Positions 14,691-23,200 of a stretch of 64,000 nt of DNA are shown one piece after another. Positions within the stretch are counted from its first letter, which is position 1. Each line of letters opens with the position of its first letter. The position numbers and the translations under genes were made by a program. Under the pieces are notes generated by a model. That model was not told where the DNA came from, did not search any database, and was given only the letters and a program-made list of their open reading frames with translations. Source of the stretch: a virus; IMG/VR virus record IMGVR_UViG_3300025057_000004, positions 24,920-88,919 of that record; one strand, given 5' to 3'.

Positions 14691-17221
14691 ATAGCAAGGA
14701 ATATTTCAATGATGATGAACTTGCCGCTTCCGTATGGGAAGGTAAGTATGCTGCAGAAGGTGAAAACAATCCTGATGACATGCATAGACGCATGGCAAAA
14801 GAGTTTGCGAGAATTGAAGAATCGTATCTTAAAAATGACGAACCGATAGAGATCGTTGCAGTAAAACATTCAAATCTTAGCAATTACGGTAAGAGCAGAA
14901 GCTTTCTTACAGCAGATAAAATATATATGCTGTTCAAGAATTTCAAATACATAGTTCCTCAAGGTTCTATTATGTCAATGCTCGGAGTAGATAAGATAGG
15001 TTCTCTGTCTAACTGCTTTGTAATAGGACAACCTGAAGACAGCTACGGTGGTATCCTTCAAAAGGATGAACAGCTTGTACAGCTTATGAAGAGGCGTGGA
15101 GGTGTCGGTATAGACATCTCTACACTTAGACCAAGTGGTACAGATGTTACCAATGCTGCTAAGACATCTACTGGTGCAGCTTCATTCATGGAGCGTTTCT
15201 CTAATAGTACAAGAGAGGTAGCACAAGGAGGTCGTAGAGGTGCGTTGATGATTACTATTGATGTACGTCATCCTGATGTCTTTGAGTTTGTCAACATCAA
15301 GAAGGACAGAACAAAAGTTACAGGAGCTAACATCTCAGTTATGCTTCGAGATGATTTCATGGAAGCTGTCAAGAATGATGAGGATTACATGCTTAGATTT
15401 CCATGTAATCTTGAAAATAGGGATATTATAGGGACTCTTGAAGAATCTGAAAAAGTAGTTACTAAAAAGATCAGAGCCAAAGAACTCTATGATTCGATTG
15501 TAGAGAATGCATGGGAGAATGCAGAGCCAGGACAGATGTTCATTGATAGACATTGGGATTATAGTCCTGATGGTGCATATGAACAATATCGCGGTGTAAC
15601 TACAAATCCTTGCGGTGAAATATTCATGCAACCTTATGATGCATGTAGATTGATGGCTATTAATCTGCTCAGTTTTGTAGAGAATCCTTACACAGATGAG
15701 GCGTATATTGATTGGGTAAAACTGTATGAAGTTGCTTATGAACAACAAAGACTCGCTGATGATCTGGTCGATCTTGAACTTGAACACATATCTCGAATCC
15801 TTGCTAAGATACACTCCGATGAAGAATCTGATGAAGTTAAAAGAACTGAAATTAAACTTTGGGAAAAAGTGTATGATGTTGCTTCTGCAGGTAGGCGTAC
15901 TGGTTGCGGGTTTACTGCTCTCGGTGATATGCTTGCTGCTGTGGGGGTTGCTTACGACTCTCAACAAGGTTGTGATTATATTGAGAAAGTAATGCATACC
16001 AAGATGGAAGCAGAGCTTGATTGTACTATTGATCTTGCTATTCTTAGAGGTTCGTTTGAAGGTTGGGATTATAATGAAGAATTTGTAAAAATGAGTTCTG
16101 TTGGAACTAATGATTTTTACCAAATGCTTTGTGATGAATTTCCTGAACAAGCTGAGAGAATGTATATTTATGGACGCAGAAACGTTTCGTGGAGTACAGT
16201 TGCACCTACAGGTTCAGTAAGTATCCTGACACAGACTACATCAGGTTTAGAGCCTTTATTTGCTCCTTACTACATGCGTAGAAAGAAAGTGAATCCAGGC
16301 GAAGAAGGTGTACGTGTTGACTTTGTAGATCAGAATGGTGATAATTGGATGGAATATCCCGTTATGCATCCTCAATTTATTGAGTGGTGTAAAGAACATG
16401 AACCTGATGCAACTAAAGATGTATTGGAAAGCTTAACTAAAGCTCAATTAGACTCTTTATTTGAAGAGTCACCGTGGTATAACTCATGTGCTCCTGATAT
16501 TGATTGGAAGAAACGTGTAGATGTGCAAGCTATCATTCAGAAGTATACATCACATTCGATAAGTTCAACTATTAACTTGCCGAATGATGTTACCAAAGAA
16601 GAAGTAGCTGAGATCTACATACATTCCTATGATAAAGGTCTGAAAGGAGTTACAGTATATCGTGACGGTTGTCGTACAGGTGTGCTTGTAACAGAAACTG
16701 CAAAATCAAATGATAAGTTTGAGTATCACGATGCTCCTAAACGTCCTGATTGTTTACCTGTAGATATTCATACTACAGTATCAAAAGGAGTAAAATGGAA
16801 TGTCATTGTAGGACTGTTCGATAGTAAGCCGTATGAGGTCTTTGCCATTCCGCACTTTACGAATGAAACTGAACTCGAACTGTGCAAGATCAAAAGAGGT
16901 AGATACGATCTGCTGAAAAACGGTGATACATACAGTGAAGATATAACCTCTCAGATTACTGATGAGCAGGATGTATTGACACGTATGGTAAGCACAGCGT
17001 TAAGACACGGAGCTGATATAACATTCATTGTTGAGCAATTGAATAAGTCTCACGGTGATATTACCAGTTTCAGCAAAGCTATTGCAAGAACTCTTAAAAA
17101 ATACATCGATGAAAAGAAGATGGTATCAAGAGCAGCCTGTACCGAATGCGGAAGTAATAATGTCGTATTTGAAGAAGGTTGTCTTATGTGTAAAGACTGC
17201 GGTAGCTCGAAATGTGGATAG
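14687..17221 (+). CDS. nrdJ: adenosylcobalamin-dependent (class II) ribonucleotide reductase
   Basis: An 844-residue class II reductase converting ribonucleotides to deoxyribonucleotides with vitamin B12 as radical source, with no oxygen or second subunit needed. The redox Cys is in SNCFVIGQ (C110). The active-site NPCGE block gives N307, C309 and E311. GGVGIDISTLRPSG and APTGSVSILTQTTSGLEP are conserved substrate and barrel segments. The C-terminal CTECG...C..C...SSKCG (about 825-844) is the Cys-rich tail that re-reduces the active site. Length is normal for monomeric NrdJ. It follows the MazG-like gene as a translationally coupled pair and is closed by its own terminator. Confidence 0.95.
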   Translation: MNSKEYFNDDELAASVWEGKYAAEGENNPDDMHRRMAKEFARIEESYLKNDEPIEIVAVKHSNLSNYGKSRSFLTADKIYMLFKNFKYIVPQGSIMSMLGVDKIGSLSNCFVIGQPEDSYGGILQKDEQLVQLMKRRGGVGIDISTLRPSGTDVTNAAKTSTGAASFMERFSNSTREVAQGGRRGALMITIDVRHPDVFEFVNIKKDRTKVTGANISVMLRDDFMEAVKNDEDYMLRFPCNLENRDIIGTLEESEKVVTKKIRAKELYDSIVENAWENAEPGQMFIDRHWDYSPDGAYEQYRGVTTNPCGEIFMQPYDACRLMAINLLSFVENPYTDEAYIDWVKLYEVAYEQQRLADDLVDLELEHISRILAKIHSDEESDEVKRTEIKLWEKVYDVASAGRRTGCGFTALGDMLAAVGVAYDSQQGCDYIEKVMHTKMEAELDCTIDLAILRGSFEGWDYNEEFVKMSSVGTNDFYQMLCDEFPEQAERMYIYGRRNVSWSTVAPTGSVSILTQTTSGLEPLFAPYYMRRKKVNPGEEGVRVDFVDQNGDNWMEYPVMHPQFIEWCKEHEPDATKDVLESLTKAQLDSLFEESPWYNSCAPDIDWKKRVDVQAIIQKYTSHSISSTINLPNDVTKEEVAEIYIHSYDKGLKGVTVYRDGCRTGVLVTETAKSNDKFEYHDAPKRPDCLPVDIHTTVSKGVKWNVIVGLFDSKPYEVFAIPHFTNETELELCKIKRGRYDLLKNGDTYSEDITSQITDEQDVLTRMVSTALRHGADITFIVEQLNKSHGDITSFSKAIARTLKKYIDEKKMVSRAACTECGSNNVVFEEGCLMCKDCGSSKCG

Positions 17222-17230
17222 ATAATAATT

Positions 17231-17263
17231 GAAGGGGAGGGAAACCTCCTCTTCTTTATTTTT
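17231..17263 (+). terminator. intrinsic terminator after nrdJ
   Basis: A 10-base GC-rich stem (17231-17240 with 17245-17254, one G-U pair) closed by a GAAA tetraloop and followed by a T-rich tail. It lies nine bases after the nrdJ stop. The next gene starts six bases after its tail. Confidence 0.85.
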
Positions 17264-17268
17264 ATATT

Positions 17269-17655
17269 ATGGAAGATATTATAAAAAAGTGGCAGCATAT
17301 TCTTAGGCTTAAGGATTGGATTATTAAAACCAATAAGATTTATCCAGAGAGTATAATCTATAATGGCGAGAAGTATTTTATAGGTATTCATAGAGATTTT
17401 GGTAGAAAACTTGGAATCATATACCACGATGTAGATCTTACAGAAGAAGACATAATACACGAACTCCTTCACATCGTATTTCCTATACCTCAAGAAGATG
17501 AGTCTTATGAAGACTATGAGCGTTGGATAACTGAGGCTGCAGAGAATCTTGCTCAATCTGAAGATGTTTGGAAACCTGTTTGTAATATTCCAAAAATGTT
17601 TACAGGATTTCAACCTTATCATCACTTAGAAGCATTCAATAAAAATGAAAAATGA
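17269..17655 (+). CDS. HExxH metallopeptidase-like protein
   Basis: A 128-residue protein with a zinc site DIIHELLHIVF (H64, E65, H68) and a downstream helix WITEAAENLA whose Glu (E89) is suited as third ligand, as in gluzincins of the ImmA/IrrE-like and phage peptidase groups. The N-terminal strands (YFIGIHRDFG) fit the same compact fold. No DNA-binding domain is attached, unlike ImmA repressor proteases. It could cut a host or phage regulator; the target is unknown. Confidence 0.65.
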   Translation: MEDIIKKWQHILRLKDWIIKTNKIYPESIIYNGEKYFIGIHRDFGRKLGIIYHDVDLTEEDIIHELLHIVFPIPQEDESYEDYERWITEAAENLAQSEDVWKPVCNIPKMFTGFQPYHHLEAFNKNEK

Positions 17656-17782
17656 GATACGGATATATAGGATATTCTTATGTATCCTTCTCATTATTCT
17701 TATAATAGTATCACATAAATATTATAGACTTAAAAATGAATCCACAACTACACGTAGAGAGAGTGCTAAAGAGATGCTTTGA
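17645..17782 (+). CDS. putative small membrane protein
   Basis: A 45-residue frame starting at ATG 17645 inside the end of the HExxH gene and running 47 bases into the next gene. The product is a single membrane span: short basic start (MKNEIRIYR), about 14 Ile/Leu/Val residues, then a basic Lys/Arg tail. It fills an otherwise empty 80-base gap. Small size and double overlap keep confidence low. Confidence 0.4.
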   Translation: MKNEIRIYRIFLCILLIILIIVSHKYYRLKNESTTTRRESAKEML

Positions 17783-17954
17783 AGTTTACCCACCCAAGGG
17801 TAAGGAGCATCGTAAGTTTTTTAAGAACCTTGTTAAGCAGGGTAGTATGCCTGAGAAGATGGCGAGTATGATCGTCAGGATCATTGAGAACCCGAACTGT
17901 GTGTACATAGTGAAGGCTGACGGAACGCTGAAGATATTAGATAGTGCGGAATAA
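17736..17954 (+). CDS. hypothetical small basic protein
   Basis: A 72-residue protein, basic N-terminal half (KGKEHRKFFKNLVKQG) and a short beta-hairpin end (CVYIVKADGTLKIL). No family recognised; nucleic-acid binding is possible from charge. The last codons and stop lie within an inverted repeat (17943-17960) that could terminate or regulate its own transcript. Confidence 0.6.
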   Translation: MNPQLHVERVLKRCFEVYPPKGKEHRKFFKNLVKQGSMPEKMASMIVRIIENPNCVYIVKADGTLKILDSAE

Positions 17955-18025
17955 CGCACTTTATCGTAAATCGCAATTTGCGAATCACGAATTGAAGTCA
18001 AATAGTGCGGTAAATCACACTAAAC
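17941..18025. repeat. paired inverted/direct repeats in gene-free region
   Basis: Two related copies of a hairpin-forming element, TAGTGCGG followed by an A/T loop and CRCACT, begin at 17942 and 18003 (61 bases apart). The first is a perfect 6-base inverted repeat (17943-17948 with 17955-17960); the second has one mismatch. Between them lies TCGCAATTTGCGA (17971-17983), a perfect 6-base palindrome around a single central T. Three symmetrical elements within about 80 bases suggest protein binding or an initiation site. Confidence 0.55.
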
Positions 18026-18257
18026 AAATAAGATATGTAGTGCTTTGAGTATTTTAATTGATAAGCTTAAATGTGGTGAATCCAACCCAGCTACATTACT
18101 CAATAAATGCAAATATTTTACAAAAAAGGCGTTTTGAGTGCAGTTATTTTACAATCTTTACAGTTGTCGAATTAACTAAAAGTAACCCAGTAGTTACAGA
18201 ACCGTCAAAAAACGAACAAAATGTAACGAGGTAGTTACACTTTAAACCAAAACAAAG
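18022..18257. promoter_or_regulatory. gene-free stretch with two operator-like repeats
   Basis: The longest intergenic stretch in the window is 17955-18257; this is its right part. Two copies of GTAACnnrGTAGTTACA occur at 18182-18198 and 18223-18239, 41 bases apart (about four helical turns). Each is itself an inverted repeat (GTAAC...GTTAC). The second ends 18 bases before the start of the zinc-ribbon gene. The remainder is AT-rich with T-runs near 18049-18056, 18113-18120 and 18144-18151. No clear TAnnTTTG promoter was found. Likely an operator pair, possibly with an origin. Confidence 0.5.
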
Positions 18258-18509
18258 ATGAGTAAAGAAACAGAATGCCCTTTCTGCCATAAGGTAGGAT
18301 TCCATAAGCTGAGTTGCCCAACGCAGAAGGTGACGGTGTTCCTGTCAGATGTGAAAGTTGAGGGAGTAACTGCTGAAAGTGAGGGAGCAACTAAAAGACG
18401 CTGTAAGAATCATGTATGGCGCAAGGACTACTTAAACGGTGGTAAGAAGTGTCAGGTGTGTGGCAAGGCACGGGAAGAAGTGAAACGAAGTAAAGACGTA
18501 GAAGAATGA
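18258..18509 (+). CDS. double zinc-ribbon small protein
   Basis: An 83-residue protein with two probable zinc sites: ECPFCHKVGFHKLSC near the N-terminus and CKNHVWRKDY...KKCQVCGKA near residues 50-75. Such small phage proteins usually bind nucleic acid or host polymerase, but no specific family is recognised. It is the first gene after the operator-like repeats, so it may be regulated by, or act on, that region. Overlaps the next gene by four bases. Confidence 0.65.
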   Translation: MSKETECPFCHKVGFHKLSCPTQKVTVFLSDVKVEGVTAESEGATKRRCKNHVWRKDYLNGGKKCQVCGKAREEVKRSKDVEE

Positions 18510-18787
18510 TGTTTTTCTTAAAGATAATCGCACTTGCTTATATACAGAATATCAGTTTTGCGTTAATATCAAGAGCAAGGAACAGAGACAATATGTATTA
18601 CCATGCTGTAGCATCAGTGTTCAGTAATGCAATATGGTTTCTCACAATGAAAGAGATAGTAATAAATGATTTCAGCCTTGATCTGTTCATACCTTATACA
18701 TTTGGTACAGTAGCAGGAAGTCTTACTGGTGCCAAGGTATCAATGAGAATAGAGAAGTGGTTGGATGCAAAAGCAGACAGTAAATGA
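18506..18787 (+). CDS. small membrane protein
   Basis: A 93-residue hydrophobic protein with about three membrane spans (near residues 2-20, 34-52 and 62-82) and a charged C-terminal helix. The central helix with FSNAIWFLTMKEI and the Gly-rich third span (FGTVAGSLTGAK) are reminiscent of short phage membrane proteins of unknown role. Holin activity cannot be excluded, though it is far from the lysis genes. Overlaps both neighbours by four bases. Confidence 0.6.
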   Translation: MMFFLKIIALAYIQNISFALISRARNRDNMYYHAVASVFSNAIWFLTMKEIVINDFSLDLFIPYTFGTVAGSLTGAKVSMRIEKWLDAKADSK

Positions 18788-19116
18788 AAATAGATTGGAA
18801 AGAAATACTCAGCCCTATTAAGATAGCTGAGTTAACATATGGAAAGGATGCATCAAGATTCAATGGTCTTGATATCATTGTAAAAGAGATCAATGATGTA
18901 TCAGAAAGATGGCAAGAGTTTGTAAAAGAGAACTTTATACCAAAGACAAAAGCTGATAAGGAACGTAAGGAAGCATTGGAAGCACTGCTTGCAGTTGTAG
19001 AAGATATTCAAATGCTACGTACAGGCACTTGGGAGCCAGATAATGATAGTTGTGATGCAACTACTGATAATTTAAAATTGGTTATCAAGTATATAGAAAA
19101 AACAAAGGGGTCTTAA
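18784..19116 (+). CDS. hypothetical protein, last gene of + strand block
   Basis: A 110-residue, mostly helical charged protein with no recognised domain. Its stop codon lies in the loop of the hairpin that ends the + strand block. Coupled to the membrane protein gene by ATGA overlap. Confidence 0.65.
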   Translation: MKIDWKEILSPIKIAELTYGKDASRFNGLDIIVKEINDVSERWQEFVKENFIPKTKADKERKEALEALLAVVEDIQMLRTGTWEPDNDSCDATTDNLKLVIKYIEKTKGS

Positions 19117-19130
19117 TTGACCCCCTTTTT
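19104..19130. terminator. bidirectional terminator between the two convergent blocks
   Basis: Stem 19107-19112 with 19119-19124 (GGGGTC/GACCCC), 6-base loop, flanked by AAA on the left and TTTTT on the right, so it can terminate transcription arriving from either side. It overlaps the + strand stop codon and lies 36 bases from the end of the last - strand gene. It marks the switch from replication genes to virion genes. Confidence 0.85.
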
Positions 19131-19152
19131 GTTGTTCACAAGTGAGTAGTTA

Positions 19153-19389
19153 TTACTTCTTACGAGCACCACCCATCTTCATCATCTTTTTAGCACCACC
19201 GTTTTTCATATAACCCATTTTGTTACGTACAGATGTTGGTAGTTTTTTAAGACCAGTTTGACTTGCTGCAGGTTTCTTAAGACCTGATTTAGCTTTAGGT
19301 GCAGATTTCTTAGCACCTCCTGATTTGTAAGTTGACTTTTTCATCATAGAAGATGCTCCACCTCCCATGTACTTCTTTTTTGACATCAT
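19153..19389 (-). CDS. small Lys/Gly/Ala-rich basic protein
   Basis: A 78-residue very basic protein, low in complexity: repeats of SGGAKK, AKSGLKKP and KMGGA. Histone-like H1-type composition suggests nucleic-acid binding or condensation, possibly inside the virion. The last gene of the - strand block and of a run of five basic genes joined by one-base overlaps. Confidence 0.65.
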   Translation of the reverse strand: MMSKKKYMGGGASSMMKKSTYKSGGAKKSAPKAKSGLKKPAASQTGLKKLPTSVRNKMGYMKNGGAKKMMKMGGARKK

Positions 19390-19646
19390 TATTTCTTAGA
19401 TTTTTTTCTGATTGATGAAGTACGGTTACCCATACCTACTCTTCTTTTTTCTGCAACAACTGCAGACTTTCTCTTGCCTACACCTTTCCAGGTGACAGGT
19501 GTTTCCTTACTAACACTTTTAGAAGGACGGCATTTTTTTACACCTTTTGTCTTTGAAGAACCACAAGGTCTCCCATGTTGGTCTGTCCATTTTTCTTTAA
19601 ACCAACGTTTAAGGTTAGCTCCTGCTTTTGTTTTACGAACAGCCAT
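19389..19646 (-). CDS. DUF5872-like small basic protein
   Basis: An 85-residue basic protein with the recognisable order GANLKRWFKEKWTDQHGRPCG, then KKCRPSKSVS and TPVTWKG. This matches the DUF5872 family as I recall it from aquatic phages and large viruses. The two Cys may bind metal. Function unknown. Shares one-base overlaps with both neighbours. Confidence 0.75.
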   Translation of the reverse strand: MAVRKTKAGANLKRWFKEKWTDQHGRPCGSSKTKGVKKCRPSKSVSKETPVTWKGVGKRKSAVVAEKRRVGMGNRTSSIRKKSKK

Positions 19647-19813
19647 TATTTCTTCTTTTTTGGTTTCATTCCGCGCATTTTCTTTCCTTTTGCAGCAGCT
19701 TCTTGAAACTTCTTCTTACCGTATTTCTTACGACCTATGGATGCAGCAATAGCAGCACCTTTTTTACCTCCACCAAGTTTCTTTGCTAGTTTTTTAAATC
19801 CTACGTATGCCAT
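19646..19813 (-). CDS. 55-residue basic protein
   Basis: A short frame (MAYVGFKKLAKKLGGG...) filling exactly the space between two genes, with overlaps of one base on each side. More than one third Lys/Arg plus Ala and Gly, ending MKPKKKK. An amphipathic N-terminal helix is possible. Composition and coupling support a real gene; DNA binding is inferred from charge. Confidence 0.7.
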   Translation of the reverse strand: MAYVGFKKLAKKLGGGKKGAAIAASIGRKKYGKKKFQEAAAKGKKMRGMKPKKKK

Positions 19814-19956
19814 TATTTTTTTCCTTTATTCTTCCTACACTTAGCGATTGCTCCACTTGCATACGCTGAAGGAAACACCTTATATTGTGCTTTTACCTTG
19901 TGGTAGCAAGCATCGTGTAAGGCTTTGTTCTTTTTGTTCATTTTCTTTTTTGCCAT
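19813..19956 (-). CDS. 47-residue basic protein (CYHKVK...AKCRK type)
   Basis: A short frame with the pattern DACYHKVKAQYKVFPSAYAS followed by GAIAKCRK, a small family I recall from aquatic phages and other viruses (two Cys flanking 'VFPSAYASGA'). The N-terminus is MAKKKMNKKNK. Overlaps the downstream gene by one base. Role unknown, likely nucleic-acid related. Confidence 0.75.
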   Translation of the reverse strand: MAKKKMNKKNKALHDACYHKVKAQYKVFPSAYASGAIAKCRKNKGKK

Positions 19957-19960
19957 AATA

Positions 19961-20257
19961 CTAACATTTCCATCGTCTTCTTGCAGCACAAATACGTTTA
20001 TCAGGTGTTTTACTGCAACTGATGTTGTGCATCTTCATCTGTCCTGCAGATCTTGAACAATACGAACTTCTTCGTTTTGCAGCTTTAGATCCTGCTTTTA
20101 CCTTTCCTGTAACTGCGCCTTTCAGTTTAGATCCAGGATTGGCTCTTCTATGTGCAGCTATACCTTTCTTGGTCATTCCTGCACCACTCTTAGTAGATCG
20201 GAAGTTACCTCCCTTACCTACTGTTCGTCTTACATTTTTTTGTCTTCGAGCAGCCAT
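19961..20257 (-). CDS. 98-residue Arg/Lys-rich protein (VTGKVKAGSKAAKRR type)
   Basis: A basic protein with the recurring viral signature GMTKKGIAAHR, LKGAVTGKVKAGSKAAKRR and SYCSRSAGQMK, ending RRRWKC. I recall this family from marine phages, with no known function. Four Cys in the C-terminal half could form a metal site or disulfides. First of the five basic genes, starting one base after the 2,077-residue gene ends. Confidence 0.75.
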   Translation of the reverse strand: MAARRQKNVRRTVGKGGNFRSTKSGAGMTKKGIAAHRRANPGSKLKGAVTGKVKAGSKAAKRRSSYCSRSAGQMKMHNISCSKTPDKRICAARRRWKC

Positions 20258-20258
20258 T

Positions 20259-23200
20259 TTACATGTTTGTAAAGAATCTTAATCTTTCTTCAGGGTAGAA
20301 TACATCTTCTATTGTATCTACCATTGGTATCTGCCTCTTTGCCCAAACACCTAATTTAAGATCACCTTTATTTCTTCCAGCCTTGTACTCTGAAAAGAAA
20401 GGGTCATCATTGTAGAACCACCAAGGGTTGATGGTTCTTGTAATATCAAGAAGGTTTTCAAATTGATCAACCGCAGCAGATGGTGATTTAAGAATCTTTG
20501 TTGCTTCTTTAATATTCCAAACGGGAATGAATATACCAAGTTCTGTACTAAATCTATTTACCTGGTAAGCAAGCATATTCAAAGCCCAATTATCATCATC
20601 ATCTCCAGCTAAAGCAGCGAGAAACCCACCTGCTATGACAGCAGTTAAGAAATAACCTACCTCAACCATACTTCTTTTAATATTTGCTTTTTCCATTGGA
20701 GATAACTTATCAAAAGCATCTCCCGCAGAAGCAAATGTAAATTGACCTTCTTTGATCTCTTTTACAAGTTGTAACATAAAACGACCAGAAGTTCGATACA
20801 TACCTTCTATTTCGTCACCTATCATATAGTTACGATATTTTCTTTCAAAACGTCTATGAATACCTGTTGGCATCCACTTTCTAAACAACATTCCTGCTCT
20901 ACCGAGAGCTGATTTTTGAATAGCGTTTCTATCATTTATATTATAGATACCATGCAGTCTTTGATTTACAGATTGCATTTTTAGAATAAATTGGTTCTTA
21001 TCTGCGTCCGTAAAATCAGAACCGTCAAGATTCTTAACACCATCACGCACTTTTAATCTATTATTTTCTACTTCAAGAACATCATAGAAATCTACCTTTT
21101 TACCATCAAGCAATACTTTTTTATTGAATGCCATACCAAGTGCCATGCGTGATTGCATTTGGTGTTCACCCATATGGTTTAGCAAAAAGAAAGCAGATTC
21201 TGTCATTTGTCTTCCGAATCTATTACGATCTGTATTTGCTTCACTTACACGATTTTCAAAATCTTGCAATACATCAAAATCTTCAAGAAATAATCTAAGT
21301 TTATTATCGGATCTTGTTTTACCAGTATCTCCCATAAGACCTGCTAAACCATCGTTTGTATCAGTCCAATACGCTTTACGCGCTTTAGAAAGATCTTCTT
21401 GAGTTACAAACTGTTTTGCAAATGCTTCTTCTCTTATAAGTGCATTACCAAGAATAACGTTTGACATACCAGAGAAAACGTTGAGAGCAAGATTATTAAC
21501 AGAAGTATACTTTATAAGACCATCTATGATTTTTGCTTCGCTTACACTATCAGGAAGAATAAGATTCTTATTATCTTTTAGTTCACCATAAAATATCATA
21601 TCAATATATGATTTATATCTATCATAAACATTTCCACCTTCTGTAGATTCTACATTTATACCTCCTAACTTTTTTGCTTTTGCTAATAGACTTTCATCTA
21701 CAACTTTACGTTCCCTCATTACATCAGCACCTATTTCTATTACGCCTACGATTGAATTGAGTTCACGATGTCTGTTTGCCATGTTTGCAAATAGAACCAT
21801 TGAGGCTGTTGCGTCTGTAGACAGATCATTCATATTCTTTAAAGGACTGCTGTAATAGATAGGAACCTGTTTAATCGGTCTTCCCATTTCATCAAGCATA
21901 CCGAATGCTGTGTCATCCTGCTGGATCCTTAATATATCATTCAATGTCTCTTGAGCAGTATTCTTAGGGTCACTTTTAAGACGTTCCAATATATCTTTAC
22001 GTATCTGTGGAGCTAACATCTTATTGCGATACCTATCATTCATATGTGACATCAAAGATGTACGCATGTTCATATACTTCTCATAGTACTCTTTTTTAGG
22101 AGCACTACTCATAATTTCAGCATACTGACGATTCTTATATTTATTGGCAGGTTGAGCAAATTCTTTTCGATATCGAATATTACCATCTATATCTTTCCAA
22201 ATACGCTCGTTTTTCCAACGGTTATAATTTTTCAGTGCTCTTACTGTATTATTATATACAACCTTGTTTTCTTTTTTAAGCTTGTCAAGAAAGTCTTCAG
22301 GGTACTTGTTCTTTATTTCATAATAAAGATCAATGTCCTTTTTAAATTTTAAAGTATTCTCTATAAACTCCTTTCTTTTTTGCTGAAGAGCTTTTTTATA
22401 TTCAGGATTAAGCTGTGAATTTTCTTCATACCACCTGTTTTCAGCCTCAATATAATCCTGATCAAGATTAGGATTATTTGATCTGATCTTAAATCTCTCA
22501 AGAGAATCCTCGTGAGGTAAATTCAATCTTTCGTGTAATTCTTTATAGAATTTCTCTTTTGCTTTCTCATACTCACCTTGATTATATTCTGAAACAAGAT
22601 TACCTGTAAGGTTTCCGTCAACATCTCTTTCATAAATAAATTCTGTATTTGGAACACCAGCAGCTTTTAATTTAGCATCCATATCAAAAAGATCACGCAT
22701 GTCACGGATCGTAGATGTCTGAGCGTTTAGAATACGGTCTTTGACAAGACGGTCTGTAAGCCTAAGAAGTTCATCAGGATTTTCTGCCATAGAAGAAATA
22801 AGACGATTCCAATGAATTATATCAGGAGTGACCTCTTCAGTCATTCTCAATAACTCTTCAAGCTCAAGATTTACCTGATTTGATAGCTCATCTTTTGATA
22901 ACCCTTTATCTTTATGATAGGTTTCAAGAAACGGTCTCATAGTATGAACAAATATATTACGGGCATAAAACTTATAATCATTTTCCATTTGTTCTATACC
23001 TGTACTAATATTTTCAAGGGCTTCAATAAGTGCATTATGCCTATCAAGAGTATCTCCTGACACACCTGCGTTAACTAATTTACGTTTATCAAAACGTGTT
23101 TCCTGAAGAACAGACGTTACAATAGGTTTGTATATCGTAATGAATTTGCTCATATCATTTACTATAGTTGAAAACTCTGCAAGTTCATCATTATACATAC

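Noticed and set aside
15335-16150. 271-codon - strand frame opposite nrdJ
   Set aside because: The + strand carries conserved reductase motifs throughout; the antisense product has no recognisable domain.
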